From the NCBI GenBank assembly GCA_000406005.1, contig ASZN01000009.1, positions 40,908-90,186 on the forward strand: DNA of 49,279 bases. Direction: 5' to 3'. Both the position numbers and the translations under genes were made by a program. Below are positions 24,702-33,369 of the stretch, piece by piece. The notes beneath the pieces are model-generated. The model worked only from the letters and a program-made list of their open reading frames with translations. It searched no databases and had not been told where the DNA came from. The first letter of the stretch is position 1. Every line of letters starts with the position of its first letter. The stretch is from Candidatus Poribacteria bacterium WGA-3G. Its GTDB lineage: Bacteria > Poribacteria > WGA-4E > WGA-3G.

Positions 24702-24749
24702 ACCCATCATTTCTAATCTGTGACGTTATCTAAAAATTTCTGATTTAGG

Positions 24750-24779
24750 TTGACATTGCGTTATACCCGCGCGTATAAT
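24750..24779 (+). promoter_or_regulatory. Consensus sigma-70 promoter upstream of cysC
   Basis: A perfect TTGACA (24750-24755) and a perfect TATAAT (24774-24779) are separated by 18 bases, about 87 bases before the cysC start codon. Confidence 0.75.
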
Positions 24780-24866
24780 AATAATATCGCAAAGTTTAAC
24801 AACAATAGAGGTGTGATCAGAAAGCTTCTATTTTTTTGATTTTTTATTATTTGAGGAGCAATCGAA

Positions 24867-25484
24867 TTGGCTCAACAGAAAGCAACCAATATTACGTGGC
24901 ATGAAACAACTGTCACGGCAGAAGATAGAGAAAAATTACTGAATCAGAAAGGCTGTGTGATTTGGTTCACTGGACTCTCCGGCTCAGGTAAATCAACATT
25001 AGCGAATGCCGTTGAACATATATTACATCAACAGCGGCACCACACTTATGTCTTAGATGGCGACAATGTCCGACACGGACTGAACAAGAACTTGGGATTC
25101 TCACCGGAAGATCGTGAGGAGAATATCCGTCGTATCGGTGAAGTCGCGAAGCTCTTCGCCGACGCAGGCACCATTGTTATGACTGCTTTTATCTCGCCTT
25201 ACCGTGCCGATAGGGATCAGGCAAGGGCGCTCATTGCTGAAGATAGATTCGTCGAAGTTTTCGTTGACTGTCCGGTTGAAGTTTGCGAAGAACGGGATAC
25301 CAAAGGCTTATATAAAAAAGCACGCGCTGGAGAGATTAAGGAGTTTACGGGCATTAGCGCACCGTATGAATCGCCTTTTAACCCAGAGGTCACAATAAAT
25401 AGTGCGGAACTCTCTATTGAAGAGTGTGCAGGGGCTGTCGTCTCAGCACTTGTGAAAGCAGGTCTCGTCCCCGCCGAAAATTAG
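24867..25484 (+). CDS. cysC: Adenylylsulfate (APS) kinase
   Basis: A 205-residue APS kinase that phosphorylates adenylylsulfate to PAPS in sulfate assimilation or sulfation. Walker A is GLSGSGKS (~36-43). The substrate motifs are YVLDGDNVRHGLNKNLGFSPEDREENIRRIGEV, TAFISPYRADRDQAR and VDCPVEVCEERDTKGLYKKARAGEIKEFTGI, and the family is complete over its usual ~200 residues. The start is a TTG at 24867-24869 with GAGGAG eight bases upstream; no ATG fits better. It has its own consensus promoter, and a GC-rich hairpin follows. Sulfotransferases are not visible in this window. Confidence 0.96.
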   Translation: MAQQKATNITWHETTVTAEDREKLLNQKGCVIWFTGLSGSGKSTLANAVEHILHQQRHHTYVLDGDNVRHGLNKNLGFSPEDREENIRRIGEVAKLFADAGTIVMTAFISPYRADRDQARALIAEDRFVEVFVDCPVEVCEERDTKGLYKKARAGEIKEFTGISAPYESPFNPEVTINSAELSIEECAGAVVSALVKAGLVPAEN

Positions 25485-25534
25485 GACACAAGAAAGCACG
25501 CTTTTTATGTCGCAAAAGGTTTCCACCTCATTGC

Positions 25535-25560
25535 AGGCGGGGTTTGTAACCCCGCTTTCT
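25535..25560 (+). terminator. Hairpin terminator after cysC
   Basis: GCGGGGTT (25537-25544) pairs with AACCCCGC (25548-25555) around TGT, followed by TTTCT. It lies about 50 bases past the cysC stop. Confidence 0.65.
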
Positions 25561-25584
25561 ATAAGATGACAAAAAGACACGGAT

Positions 25585-25770
25585 ATGGAGTCGGTTATCA
25601 CTGATTTCAATGAGAAGGGATTCTCTATTCTACAGGGTGTTTTGGAACCTGAGACACTTGCAGCTGCCAAGTCCGAATGTGAGGCGTTAGTCGAGGCACT
25701 TGCACGACAGCGGAAGAACGATCTCGTCCAAACCCGCCATACTGAACCGCAAGGGAAATTAAAAATATGA
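25585..25770 (+). pseudogene. Phytanoyl-CoA dioxygenase-like N-terminal fragment
   Basis: A 61-codon frame (MESVITDFNEKGFSILQGVL, then EPETLAAAKSECEALVEALA) shows the typical start of PhyH-type dioxygenases, in which an FxxxGFxxxxGVL stretch precedes a helix. The gene stops long before the HxD iron motif, so it cannot be active. The final codons overlap the start of the FAH-family gene by four bases, so the fragment could act as a leader for translational coupling. A deletion between a PhyH gene and the next gene is the simplest origin. Confidence 0.55.
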
Positions 25771-26720
25771 AATTAATTCAGTTTTACCTACCCAATTTAG
25801 GTAAACGGATTGGAATTGTCACTCGCGATGAGGAAGTGATTGACGTAACAAGCGAGGAATCTCCTGGTGTCTTAGAAGTGTTGGCCCTCGCACATAAAGA
25901 GCAGATTAGCCTCGGTGTCATACTCGCTGATATTCAAGAGAAGGTGGCGCCGCCTGCTCCGATGCAACTTCCGTCATTTACGGAAACGGAAAACACACCG
26001 GATGAACCTGATGGACTTACGCTGAAGAAATTGGATGTCGTACCTGATGAAAATGTGCCACACCTTTTACCGCCTATTGATCCGCCTGAGGTTTGGGGAT
26101 GCGGTGTAACCTACAGACGGAGTGCTGATATGCGCGATGATGACTCCGAGCAGGATATCTACAGCCGTGTCTATCACGCCGATCGTCCTGAGATATTTTT
26201 CAAAGCGACACCTTCGCGTTGTGTCGGTCCGAACGGCTTTATCGGCATCCGAAGCGACTCTGTGTTGACAGCAACAGAACCGGAATTGGCTTATGTCCTC
26301 GGTGGTGACGGAGAAATCGTCGGATACACCCTATGCAACGATGTCTCTGCGTGGGATATTGAACGTGATAACCCGCTCTACCTTCCACAATCCAAAGTCT
26401 TTTACGGATGTTGTGCTCTCGGACCGATGTTTCTTACACCTTCTGAGGTGGACGATCCATACGATTTAGACATGCGATGCACCGTCCGCCGTGGTGAAGA
26501 CATTATTTATCAAGGCGAGGTAAACACTTCTCAAATCAATTGGAAATTTGAACAACTGACCGAATTCCTGATGCGTGATAACCCGATCCCGCTCGGCACC
26601 GTTGTCTCGACCGGCACTGGTATCATCGTACCGAATGATCTCCCACTTGCCGCAGGCGATAGTGTTGAGATAAAAATTGATGGGTTCGGCACGCTGTCGA
26701 ATCCGGTTAAGCAGCTTTAG
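25767..26720 (+). CDS. Fumarylacetoacetate hydrolase (FAH)-family protein
   Basis: A 317-residue FAH-fold protein. The N-terminal lead-in MKLIQFYLPNLGKRIGIVTRDE is typical, the metal ligands lie in SVLTATEPELAYVLGGDGEI (two Glu) and in the AWDIERDNPLYLPQSKVF stretch (Asp, Lys region), and VSTGTGIIVPNDLPLAAGD is the classical C-terminal catalytic block. In Poribacteria-like and actinobacterial relatives this group includes 2-keto-3-deoxy-acid dehydratases and AraD1-type proteins, a possible role here in sugar acid breakdown. It overlaps the PhyH fragment by four bases and is followed 13 bases later by the D-threonine-aldolase-like gene. Confidence 0.85.
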   Translation: MKLIQFYLPNLGKRIGIVTRDEEVIDVTSEESPGVLEVLALAHKEQISLGVILADIQEKVAPPAPMQLPSFTETENTPDEPDGLTLKKLDVVPDENVPHLLPPIDPPEVWGCGVTYRRSADMRDDDSEQDIYSRVYHADRPEIFFKATPSRCVGPNGFIGIRSDSVLTATEPELAYVLGGDGEIVGYTLCNDVSAWDIERDNPLYLPQSKVFYGCCALGPMFLTPSEVDDPYDLDMRCTVRRGEDIIYQGEVNTSQINWKFEQLTEFLMRDNPIPLGTVVSTGTGIIVPNDLPLAAGDSVEIKIDGFGTLSNPVKQL

Positions 26721-26733
26721 GAGATATGCGATA

Positions 26734-27843
26734 ATGAATACCAGCGAACCGTTTATCGGTAGGTACAAAACGGAATTGGATACACCCGCACTGCTCATCG
26801 ATCTCGACAAGATGGAAGCCAACATAGCGGCGATGGCGAACTATTTCAGCACTGTGACCGCTGAGTTGAGACCGCACGTTAAGACGCATAAAACGCCTAT
26901 CATCACACATAAACAGATTGCAGCGGGTGCGATCGGTGCCACGTGCGCGAAACTCGGTGAAGCAGAAGCCGTTATCCATGCTGGCATCCGAGATGTGCTG
27001 ATTGCCAATCAAATCGTCGGTGCGCAAAAGATTGCTCGGCTCATCAACCTTGCCAAGCATTCGGAAATCATGGTCGCGGCGGACAATTCGGAGAACGTGC
27101 AAGCCATCTCCGAGGCAGCAACGGCTAAAGGCGCGACCGTCAGAATGTTAGTAGAAGTGAATATCGGCATGGACCGATGCGGTGTTGAACCCGGAAAACC
27201 GGCATTGGAATTGGCAGAACAGATACGCCGGAGTCCGAACTTGGTTTTTGAAGGTTTAATGGGATACGAGGGACATACCGTCGCGAAACCGAAGCGATCC
27301 GAACGCGATGCCGCCGCGCGTGAAGCGATACAACGACTCGTGGACACCAAGTACTATCTTGAAAAACACGGCGTGGAAGTTGCTATCATGAGCGGTGGCG
27401 GCACTGGAACCTTTGACATCACGGGAAGCATACCGGAGATGACAGAGATACAGGCGGGGTCTTATGTCCTCATGGATTCCACCTACCGAAATGTAGAAGG
27501 TGTCGGCGCGAATTTCGATTGTGCCTTGTCGGTCCTGGCAACTGTCGTGAGCCGTCCAAATCCGGACCGAATGATCGTCGATACAGGATTGAAGGTACTC
27601 GCAAAAGAATTCGGTGTTCCACAACCCGTCGGTCTAACAGGTATTGAGATGAGTGGACTCTCTGAAGAACACGGCAAGATACTGGTGTCTGATGAAAGCA
27701 TCGACCTCAAACCTGGAGATAAACTCGAAATTTTACCAACCCACTGTTGCACGACAGTGAACCTCCACGATAGGTATTACGGTGTCCGTAACGGGATTGT
27801 CGAATCCGCGTGGGACATCACAGCGAGAGGAAAAGCGCAATGA
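26734..27843 (+). CDS. DSD1-family PLP enzyme (D-threonine aldolase / D-serine dehydratase-like)
   Basis: A 369-residue alanine-racemase-fold PLP enzyme. DTPALLIDLDKMEANIAAMA and LRPHVKTHKTPIITHKQ are the family signature, the Lys of HVKTHK binding PLP. NIGMDRCGVEPG, SGGGTGTF and the metal-ligand cluster PTHCCTTVN (His-x-Cys) complete the active site. ATG at 26734 with AGGAGA about ten bases upstream is preferred to an upstream in-frame start at 26677 that overlaps the previous gene. The enzymes cleave D-threonine-type beta-hydroxy amino acids or dehydrate D-serine. The gene overlaps the YbjQ-like gene by four bases. Confidence 0.9.
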   Translation: MNTSEPFIGRYKTELDTPALLIDLDKMEANIAAMANYFSTVTAELRPHVKTHKTPIITHKQIAAGAIGATCAKLGEAEAVIHAGIRDVLIANQIVGAQKIARLINLAKHSEIMVAADNSENVQAISEAATAKGATVRMLVEVNIGMDRCGVEPGKPALELAEQIRRSPNLVFEGLMGYEGHTVAKPKRSERDAAAREAIQRLVDTKYYLEKHGVEVAIMSGGGTGTFDITGSIPEMTEIQAGSYVLMDSTYRNVEGVGANFDCALSVLATVVSRPNPDRMIVDTGLKVLAKEFGVPQPVGLTGIEMSGLSEEHGKILVSDESIDLKPGDKLEILPTHCCTTVNLHDRYYGVRNGIVESAWDITARGKAQ

Positions 27844-28160
27844 TTACAACAACGACACATACAATCGAAGGTAGACAGATTAGAGAATACGTAGGACTTG
27901 TTACAGGTGAAGCGATTATGGGTGCAAATGTTTTCCGAGATTTCCTAGCGGGGATTACGGATCTCATCGGTGGCAGATCGGGTACCTATGAAAGTAAACT
28001 CGCCGATGCCCGTGAGACAGCACTCCAAGAGATGCAAGACCTCGCGCAACAAAAAGGCGCGAACGCCGTCGTCGGAATTGATATCGACTATGAGGTGCTC
28101 GGTGCTAATAACGGCATGTTGATGGTAACAGCAACCGGAACCGCTGTCAAGGTTGAGTGA
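27840..28160 (+). CDS. YbjQ/UPF0145-family small protein
   Basis: A 106-residue protein of the YbjQ (DUF74) type: MITTTTHTIEGRQIREYVGL, EAIMGANVFRDFLAGITDLIGG, then GANAVVGIDIDYEVLGANNG and the final VTATGTAV strand. It forms pentameric rings in crystallised relatives; function is unsettled. The ATG at 27840-27842 overlaps the stop of the PLP-enzyme gene (ATGA), and the longer frame to 27810 lacks a site. It closes the three-gene FAH / DSD1 / YbjQ unit. Confidence 0.9.
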   Translation: MITTTTHTIEGRQIREYVGLVTGEAIMGANVFRDFLAGITDLIGGRSGTYESKLADARETALQEMQDLAQQKGANAVVGIDIDYEVLGANNGMLMVTATGTAVKVE

Positions 28161-28262
28161 AATTGCTTGGCAGACGCTAAACCTGTCGGATGTTCCGACT
28201 TGTGGGTACCCGTGAGCACACTTCATTCTAAAGAAACAGAATTACAATAGGAGATAAATTCA

Positions 28263-29429
28263 ATGCGAGCTAACAAATTACAGCGTATTTGGAAACCGTT
28301 CTATCTTCTGAGTCTACTTACCGCTGGTTTTCTATTGCTACATCAACCGGTTTCAGAAGGTTATATCGCAAAGCGTTATTCTGTACAGAAAATCGTCAGT
28401 GAAAGCAGTAACGTCCTCTTCGGAACGGTTTCGGAGGTCAATACCAAACGCCGTACCGCGAAAATTCGGGTCGAAAAATATCTCAAGGGCAAAGCTGAGT
28501 TTAGCGAGATTAGAATCCGGCTTGATGTCTATAAAGGAGAGAAGGATCATCGGGATGAGGCGATGCGTCTGCTGAAGCAGGACGATCCGGTTATCGTCTT
28601 TTATCTCAAAGAGGGTGGACGTATCGACAGCCTCGTACACGCGAGTGGGAAATGGTTTCAGACCCAAACGACGAGGCAGGGCGGCAATTGGGGGTGGTGG
28701 CTGTTTACACACACTGAAAAATATCTCAACAGAGACGAAGTCTCAAAGCGAGATTCTACTGTCGATTTTCAGAAAGAATTAGATGCCATGTTAGGAGAGG
28801 ATGCCATCCGTATCCATTTTCTCAGGACAGACAGCTATAAGAAAGAGTATCCTGCGATCTCCGGCATCAATTCGATAGATGGACACTGGATTGCCTACGA
28901 TGGAACTACGAATCGTGATCTCCCCGGTCTCAATAAAGCGGACATCTTATGGCTCGGCTTCCGTACACTCTCACGAGACGGAAAATACTGGCTCAACAAT
29001 AGCCAAGAGGCACGGATTAAAGCGTTCGTGAAGAACGGCGGTGTCGCTATCGTTTCCGGTCAAGATAGCGATGAGGGTCGTCCGTGCAAGACAGGATGGT
29101 TGCCTGAACCGCTCAACGGTGTAGAGAGCGCACAACGAAATGATTTCCAACCGACTTCCGCCGCTGGCGACCTCTTTAACGCACCCCACCGTGTTCGTTC
29201 AGGTCAACTCGCACTTGATGACTCATGGAGTGGATGGAATCAAAATTATCAAGTGCTGGCGACGACCAATGACGGAACAGAGATTGTCGTCGCGAAACTG
29301 AAATATGGCAAAGGGATGTATCTGATTACGAATCTCCGTAACAGTCGAGAGACGGAAGTCGCTAAGAATCGACCGATGCTTGAAAACTTGGTACATTTTG
29401 CTGTGGATTTCTTAGCGAACTCTAAATAA
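28263..29429 (+). CDS. Exported protein with DUF4350/ThuA-like glutamine-amidotransferase fold
   Basis: A 388-residue exported protein. An N-terminal hydrophobic segment (FYLLSLLTAGFLLLHQPVSEG) is followed by an OB-like domain (SSNVLFGTVSEVNTKRRTAKI … VEKYLKGK), then ADILWLGFRTLSRDGKYWLNN, RIKAFVKNGGVAIVSGQD and GKGMYLITNLRNSRETE, which look like the flavodoxin-like GATase/ThuA fold that binds unknown ligands. A catalytic Cys is not evident. It is the first of three exported-protein genes (28263-31877) on the plus strand, and TAGGAGAT precedes the ATG. Confidence 0.65.
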   Translation: MRANKLQRIWKPFYLLSLLTAGFLLLHQPVSEGYIAKRYSVQKIVSESSNVLFGTVSEVNTKRRTAKIRVEKYLKGKAEFSEIRIRLDVYKGEKDHRDEAMRLLKQDDPVIVFYLKEGGRIDSLVHASGKWFQTQTTRQGGNWGWWLFTHTEKYLNRDEVSKRDSTVDFQKELDAMLGEDAIRIHFLRTDSYKKEYPAISGINSIDGHWIAYDGTTNRDLPGLNKADILWLGFRTLSRDGKYWLNNSQEARIKAFVKNGGVAIVSGQDSDEGRPCKTGWLPEPLNGVESAQRNDFQPTSAAGDLFNAPHRVRSGQLALDDSWSGWNQNYQVLATTNDGTEIVVAKLKYGKGMYLITNLRNSRETEVAKNRPMLENLVHFAVDFLANSK

Positions 29430-29448
29430 AACGCGAGGGGTAGCTACA

Positions 29449-31029
29449 ATGGAAAAAGGACGTTTAAAGCAGACGATCAACGGAAATAGAGATAAAAGAT
29501 GGAGGTTCGGTTTTTCTGCCAAATTACTAATGCTGTGCTTTACGCTTCTTTTTTTTGGTACAGCAAGTCCTGCACACGCAGTTATTCCGCAACTTCTGGG
29601 ACCATTGACAGCGTTGTTGAGTATCGTGCCACAAATCCTCGCTTTTGTTGGCGTTGCGCTCATAACCGCTCTCGTTTTTGCACGGGATACCACGAAAATG
29701 CTTTTCTACAGGTTCCGCGGCTTCGTGAGCGCACACAAGGTTACTGTTCCTGTCGTCGGTGCGATCCTTCTTCTCGGTACAGCGTTCGGTGCTTACCAGT
29801 TACTCCGTGTACCGAACGCTGCACTTGAAGCAAATGCTCAGAATACTGGGAGAAATGTAAAAGGCGTTAGCACATGGGCAACTTTCCGGGGTAACAAGAA
29901 CAGGACGGGACATTTAGACACGCTACCCGGTCCAACAAACGGAACGCCAGCGTGGATCTTCAAAGACGAGGTGGCGATGGCGGTCGATTTTTCTTCGTCA
30001 CCTGCCGTTGTCGGCAATCGGCTCTATATCGGTTCTTCGCACGGCTCAATCTTTTCACTCGGCGGCGCAACATACTGCATTGATACGGAGTCGAGAGAGG
30101 TTATCTGGCGGCACACTTCGCCGACCCCGATTTTTTCCTCACCTGCAGTGGCTGGCGGTCGGGTCTACATCGGCGAAGGGTACCATCAAGATAGCGATTG
30201 CCATCTCCGGTGTCTCGACGCAAAAACCGGCGAACCGATCTGGTCCTTCCGGACAGCGAGCCATGTCGAGTCAACACCTTTTATTAGCCAAGGTAAACTC
30301 TATTTTACTGCCGGTGCGGATGGAATTTACTGCATTGATGCCTTAGAAGGACAGGAAATTTGGCACTATGCAGGTGTCCATGCAGATATGTCGCCTGTCG
30401 TGCATAACGGCAAAGTCTACTTCGGCACGGGTTATGGCGACTACCGAATCTACGCCGTTGATGCGCAAACAGGTAATGAACTCTGGTCGAAGCAGATGCC
30501 ATATCCTGTTTGGGGCAGTCCGAGTGCTTATGAAAATCTCGTCTTCTTTGGCCTCGGACGCGGTAATTTTTCGGACAGTGCTGCTATACCTGCCGGTAAG
30601 GTCGTCGCTCTCGATGCGGAGACCGGCGACATCGTATGGGAACACGAGGCAAAAGATGCTGTCCTGACAGCGATTGCTATACACAACGGAAACCACGTCA
30701 TCTTCGGTTCCCGTGATGGATCCGTCTATTGTCTACAGGCAGCGGATGGAAAACGACACTGGCAAACTGGACTTGGTGACCCAGTTGTCTCTTCGCCAGC
30801 CGTAACGCCGGATACAGTTTATGCCGCAACGAAAAAGGGACATGTTTACGCACTTTCCACTGACGATGGAAAAGTGAAATGGGAATTTAACTTAAGAACT
30901 GTCACCCGAAATGTAGAACTCTATTCATCACCCGCGGTTGCTAACGGGTTTGTGTATATCGGTTCAAGCGACCGGTATATTTTCTGTTTGGGTGACGACG
31001 ACAGCACTAAAACTGTCGGCGACCGCTAA
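29449..31029 (+). CDS. PQQ-like beta-propeller membrane protein
   Basis: A 526-residue protein with two or three membrane segments in the first 130 residues (LLMLCFTLLFFGTASPAHA, LAFVGVALITALVFA and VPVVGAILLLGTAFGAYQLL). Seven or so PQQ/BamB-type propeller blades follow (WATFRGNKNRTGH; CIDTESREVIWRH; CLDAKTGEPIWSF; AVDAQTGNELWS; ALDAETGDIVWEHEAKD; CLQAADGKRHW; ALSTDDGKVKWEF; VYIGSSDRYIFCL). Each blade has the A-D-x-TG-x-x-x-W pattern. Proteins like this bind quinone cofactors or act as scaffolds; no dehydrogenase residues can be judged. The gene follows the DUF4350-like gene after 19 bases and precedes the CBM9-like gene. Confidence 0.85.
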   Translation: MEKGRLKQTINGNRDKRWRFGFSAKLLMLCFTLLFFGTASPAHAVIPQLLGPLTALLSIVPQILAFVGVALITALVFARDTTKMLFYRFRGFVSAHKVTVPVVGAILLLGTAFGAYQLLRVPNAALEANAQNTGRNVKGVSTWATFRGNKNRTGHLDTLPGPTNGTPAWIFKDEVAMAVDFSSSPAVVGNRLYIGSSHGSIFSLGGATYCIDTESREVIWRHTSPTPIFSSPAVAGGRVYIGEGYHQDSDCHLRCLDAKTGEPIWSFRTASHVESTPFISQGKLYFTAGADGIYCIDALEGQEIWHYAGVHADMSPVVHNGKVYFGTGYGDYRIYAVDAQTGNELWSKQMPYPVWGSPSAYENLVFFGLGRGNFSDSAAIPAGKVVALDAETGDIVWEHEAKDAVLTAIAIHNGNHVIFGSRDGSVYCLQAADGKRHWQTGLGDPVVSSPAVTPDTVYAATKKGHVYALSTDDGKVKWEFNLRTVTRNVELYSSPAVANGFVYIGSSDRYIFCLGDDDSTKTVGDR

Positions 31030-31043
31030 TTTGGAGAAAAGAA

Positions 31044-31877
31044 ATGAAAAATTATATTTGTATTGCAACAGCGCTACTCGTTTTGTTCGTAAGTACTGTA
31101 GCAGATGCACAGTGGCGCAGTAAAACACACGACGAGTATAAAGCACTCACAGGCGTTGAAGTTAAAATTGATGGCGATCTTGGCGAATGGGATGGAATTC
31201 TTGATGAAGTCACAGGCACCGACGGAAAACCTTTCTGTGGTGTTGAATATGAAGGCAACGTCTTTCAGGAACACGGCGGCGGAAAATGGAACGGTGCCGA
31301 TGATCACGAAACCTGTTTCATGATCGTATGGGATTCAGAAGCCGTCTATCTCGCGCTTATTGTCACTGATGACGAACACGAACACGCTGCAGCTGCTGCA
31401 TGGAACGGCGACGGCGCACAACTTGCCTTTGAAATGAGCGGCAAACGCTCCGCTGGTATACAGATGTTTCTCTACAATATAGGTTTAGATGACAAGGCGC
31501 AGGATATACTCCCTGGAGCTTTGAATGAAGTCCCAGGTGGTACAGGTATTGTCCCTGGCGACGATATCGCTGTTGTCCGAAACGAAGGTGAAAAGAAGAC
31601 TTACTACGAACTCCGATTCACAGCTGAAGAATTGCAAATCAAAGGTGATAAATTCAGTGATGGTGATAAATTCGGGCTCGGTATCTGTGTTAATGACGGC
31701 GACAAAGCCGCCGGACAAAATGGACAAAAGGGCTGGAGCGGATGGTACACCCACTCTATCGTCCATGGAAAGAATTCTGAAAAAACGGGTCTTGTCACGC
31801 TTACCGATGAAGTCCTCGCTGTTGAGGCAGCTAATAAGTTAGCAACAACATGGGGCTCGTTGAAATCCAGCCGATAA
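31044..31877 (+). CDS. Secreted CBM9-like sugar-binding protein with C-terminal TTWG motif
   Basis: A 277-residue exported protein. Signal peptide MKNYICIATALLVLFVSTVADA-Q is followed by a CBM9/DOMON-type beta sandwich: VKIDGDLGEWDGIL, FMIVWDSEAVYLALIVTDDEHEH, WNGDGAQLAFEMSGK, YYELRFTAEELQI and DGDKFGLGICVNDGDKA, the usual (I/V)DG.L.EW…YLA..V.D.…W.GD.…E layout. The last residues NKLATTWGSLKSSR match the end of the gene at 22200-22904. A bidirectional terminator follows. Secretion of soluble polysaccharide-binding proteins is plausible in this organism. Confidence 0.85.
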   Translation: MKNYICIATALLVLFVSTVADAQWRSKTHDEYKALTGVEVKIDGDLGEWDGILDEVTGTDGKPFCGVEYEGNVFQEHGGGKWNGADDHETCFMIVWDSEAVYLALIVTDDEHEHAAAAAWNGDGAQLAFEMSGKRSAGIQMFLYNIGLDDKAQDILPGALNEVPGGTGIVPGDDIAVVRNEGEKKTYYELRFTAEELQIKGDKFSDGDKFGLGICVNDGDKAAGQNGQKGWSGWYTHSIVHGKNSEKTGLVTLTDEVLAVEAANKLATTWGSLKSSR

Positions 31878-31896
31878 CATGACAAACAAATCTATA

Positions 31897-31927
31897 AAAA
31901 GCCGCCAACAGTCTTGGCGGCTTTTTT
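31897..31927. terminator. Bidirectional intrinsic terminator
   Basis: GCCGCCAA (31901-31908) and TTGGCGGC (31914-31921) form a perfect eight-base stem with a five-base loop, flanked by A-rich sequence on the left and TTTTTT (31922-31927) on the right. It separates the convergent CBM9-like and DUF3500 genes and should work on both strands. Confidence 0.85.
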
Positions 31928-31939
31928 ATCCGCCGCCAC

Positions 31940-33037
31940 CTAATGATCGTTGTCGTGGTCATGGTCATGATTGTGGTCACGATCGTGATCGTGGTTGTGG
32001 TCATGGTCATGATCGTGATGATTTGCTTTGTGATAGTGCAATCGAAGCAGATCGACACCAAAGTCGTCTGCGATGTGTCGCCATACAGAGTGAATATGGT
32101 TCGCATCGTTCTGCGTGTTATCATACTCCACAAAGAAAAACGGGCCGTGGAGTCTATAATAGTGCGGTGTCTTCGGTGTTTCGCCACCTGCCCATGCGAA
32201 GTGAATATCGTTGACGCTTCCTTCGCGTAGTTTACGCAGTTCGATTTCGGCGATTTCGTCAGGGAGTCGGTCAACGTATTCACGGACGAGATCCATCAGA
32301 ATTTCGCGTTGATGTGTTTCCATCGACTCCGCTGCTAACCCTTCCACGCTGTCAAATTCAACTTTAGGGACCTCGCGCGTCAGAATATCCGAGGGCGCAT
32401 CCGCATTGATGATCGTCTGGTGTTTCTGCGTGGCATTCAGACTCGTGAGAAGTTTTCGAGCAACATCCTCTTCACCTGAAAGCACCCGCAGCCCTGTTTT
32501 CTCACCGCTCGGCACTTCTGCCGGGTTTGACCCGAAGAAAAACGGGTTCGGTGAAATCAGTTCTCGATTGACGACGGTAAAGTTGAGTGAGACGTGGTGT
32601 CCTTCAGCACGCCACCCCCACGCACCGTTACCCGTCGGATCACCAAATACAGTGAAGAAGTAAAAACTCGGATCGCGGACAAGTCGTGCCTCCCCGGCGG
32701 CTTTCTCAATCTCACCGAGTGTTGTCTCCAAATTAATAATTGAGCGTGCTTTCTTATAGCCTTTAGCACTCAATCCACTCGCCATGAGTGCGAACGCCGC
32801 TTCTTGCTGTTTGTCATTGAGTTCTGTGAGGGAGATGCCCTTCCGATCCCACATTTCGATCGGAATATAGTGCCATCGAAACCGTTCGTTTCCGTCAAAA
32901 GGGAGTGCTGTTTTCTCGCGTAAAGCGGGAGTCAGTGTCCCAAGAAAGTTTCCTGCCGCTTCTGCCATCCGTTCGGCTGTTGCTGAAGCCGGGATAACCA
33001 AAGGCTTCAGTTCGGCATCGGTATGTGTGTGAGCCAC
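31940..33037 (-). CDS. DUF3500-family protein with His/Asp-rich C-terminal tail
   Basis: A 365-residue protein with the DUF3500 pattern: AAGNFLGTLTPALREKTALPFD, FRWHYIPIEMWDRKGISL, YFFTVFGDPTGNGAWGWRAEGHH, LHGPFFFVEYDNTQNDANHIH and SVWRHIADDFGVDLLRLHYH. This family is common in Planctomycetes and Poribacteria-like genomes, function unknown. After LHYHKAN comes a ~25-residue tail of alternating His and Asp/Asn, a probable Ni/Zn/Co binding tag. I prefer GTG at 33035-33037: GGAGG lies just upstream at 33046-33050, whereas the ATG at 33052 has none. Confidence 0.85.
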   Translation of the reverse strand: MAHTHTDAELKPLVIPASATAERMAEAAGNFLGTLTPALREKTALPFDGNERFRWHYIPIEMWDRKGISLTELNDKQQEAAFALMASGLSAKGYKKARSIINLETTLGEIEKAAGEARLVRDPSFYFFTVFGDPTGNGAWGWRAEGHHVSLNFTVVNRELISPNPFFFGSNPAEVPSGEKTGLRVLSGEEDVARKLLTSLNATQKHQTIINADAPSDILTREVPKVEFDSVEGLAAESMETHQREILMDLVREYVDRLPDEIAEIELRKLREGSVNDIHFAWAGGETPKTPHYYRLHGPFFFVEYDNTQNDANHIHSVWRHIADDFGVDLLRLHYHKANHHDHDHDHNHDHDRDHNHDHDHDNDH

Positions 33038-33369
33038 AAATAATACCTCCATTCGCGTAGAACTGCGCTTCGTAGACCGCGTCCTACAAGCTATGTAACC
33101 AATTTGTCTTATTGATCCCCATTTTAAACCAACTCTGCATCAAAATCAAGCATTTTAACCGACATCTCCTGCTGATAATTGAGGGAAACCGACACCCCGT
33201 TCCTGACAACTGATAATTATGCCCCGTTCCGCAAAAAATCTTGACAATTGCCTATAAATTTTGTAAACTTATTTTGTTCGGTTCCGTTTAAGAGGATGTT
33301 AGCATGCTATTGTCCACCTCCCACCTTAGGTGAGGCAACTTTCAAACCGATGATCAAAAGCTGGGACTT
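33038..33369. other. Divergent intergenic region between DUF3500 and ECF sigma genes
   Basis: No gene is visible. The stretch contains fragments of the CAGTTA-type repeat (CTGACAACTGATAATTAT, 33203-33220), and the promoter candidate at 33241-33269. Confidence 0.6.
33241..33269 (+). promoter_or_regulatory. Candidate promoter of the sigma/anti-sigma operon
   Basis: TTGACA (33241-33246) and TAAACT (33264-33269) with a 17-base spacer lie about 100 bases before the sigma gene start. It looks like a housekeeping promoter; an autoregulated ECF promoter was not recognised. Confidence 0.5.

Noticed and set aside
31897..31927. A riboswitch before the DUF3500 gene
   Set aside because: The structure is a simple GC stem with T-tract between converging genes, hence a terminator.
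31943..32230. Plus-strand Val/Met-rich frame opposite the His-rich tail
   Set aside because: It is the complement of the CATGATCAC repeat in the DUF3500 gene; no family features or ribosome site.
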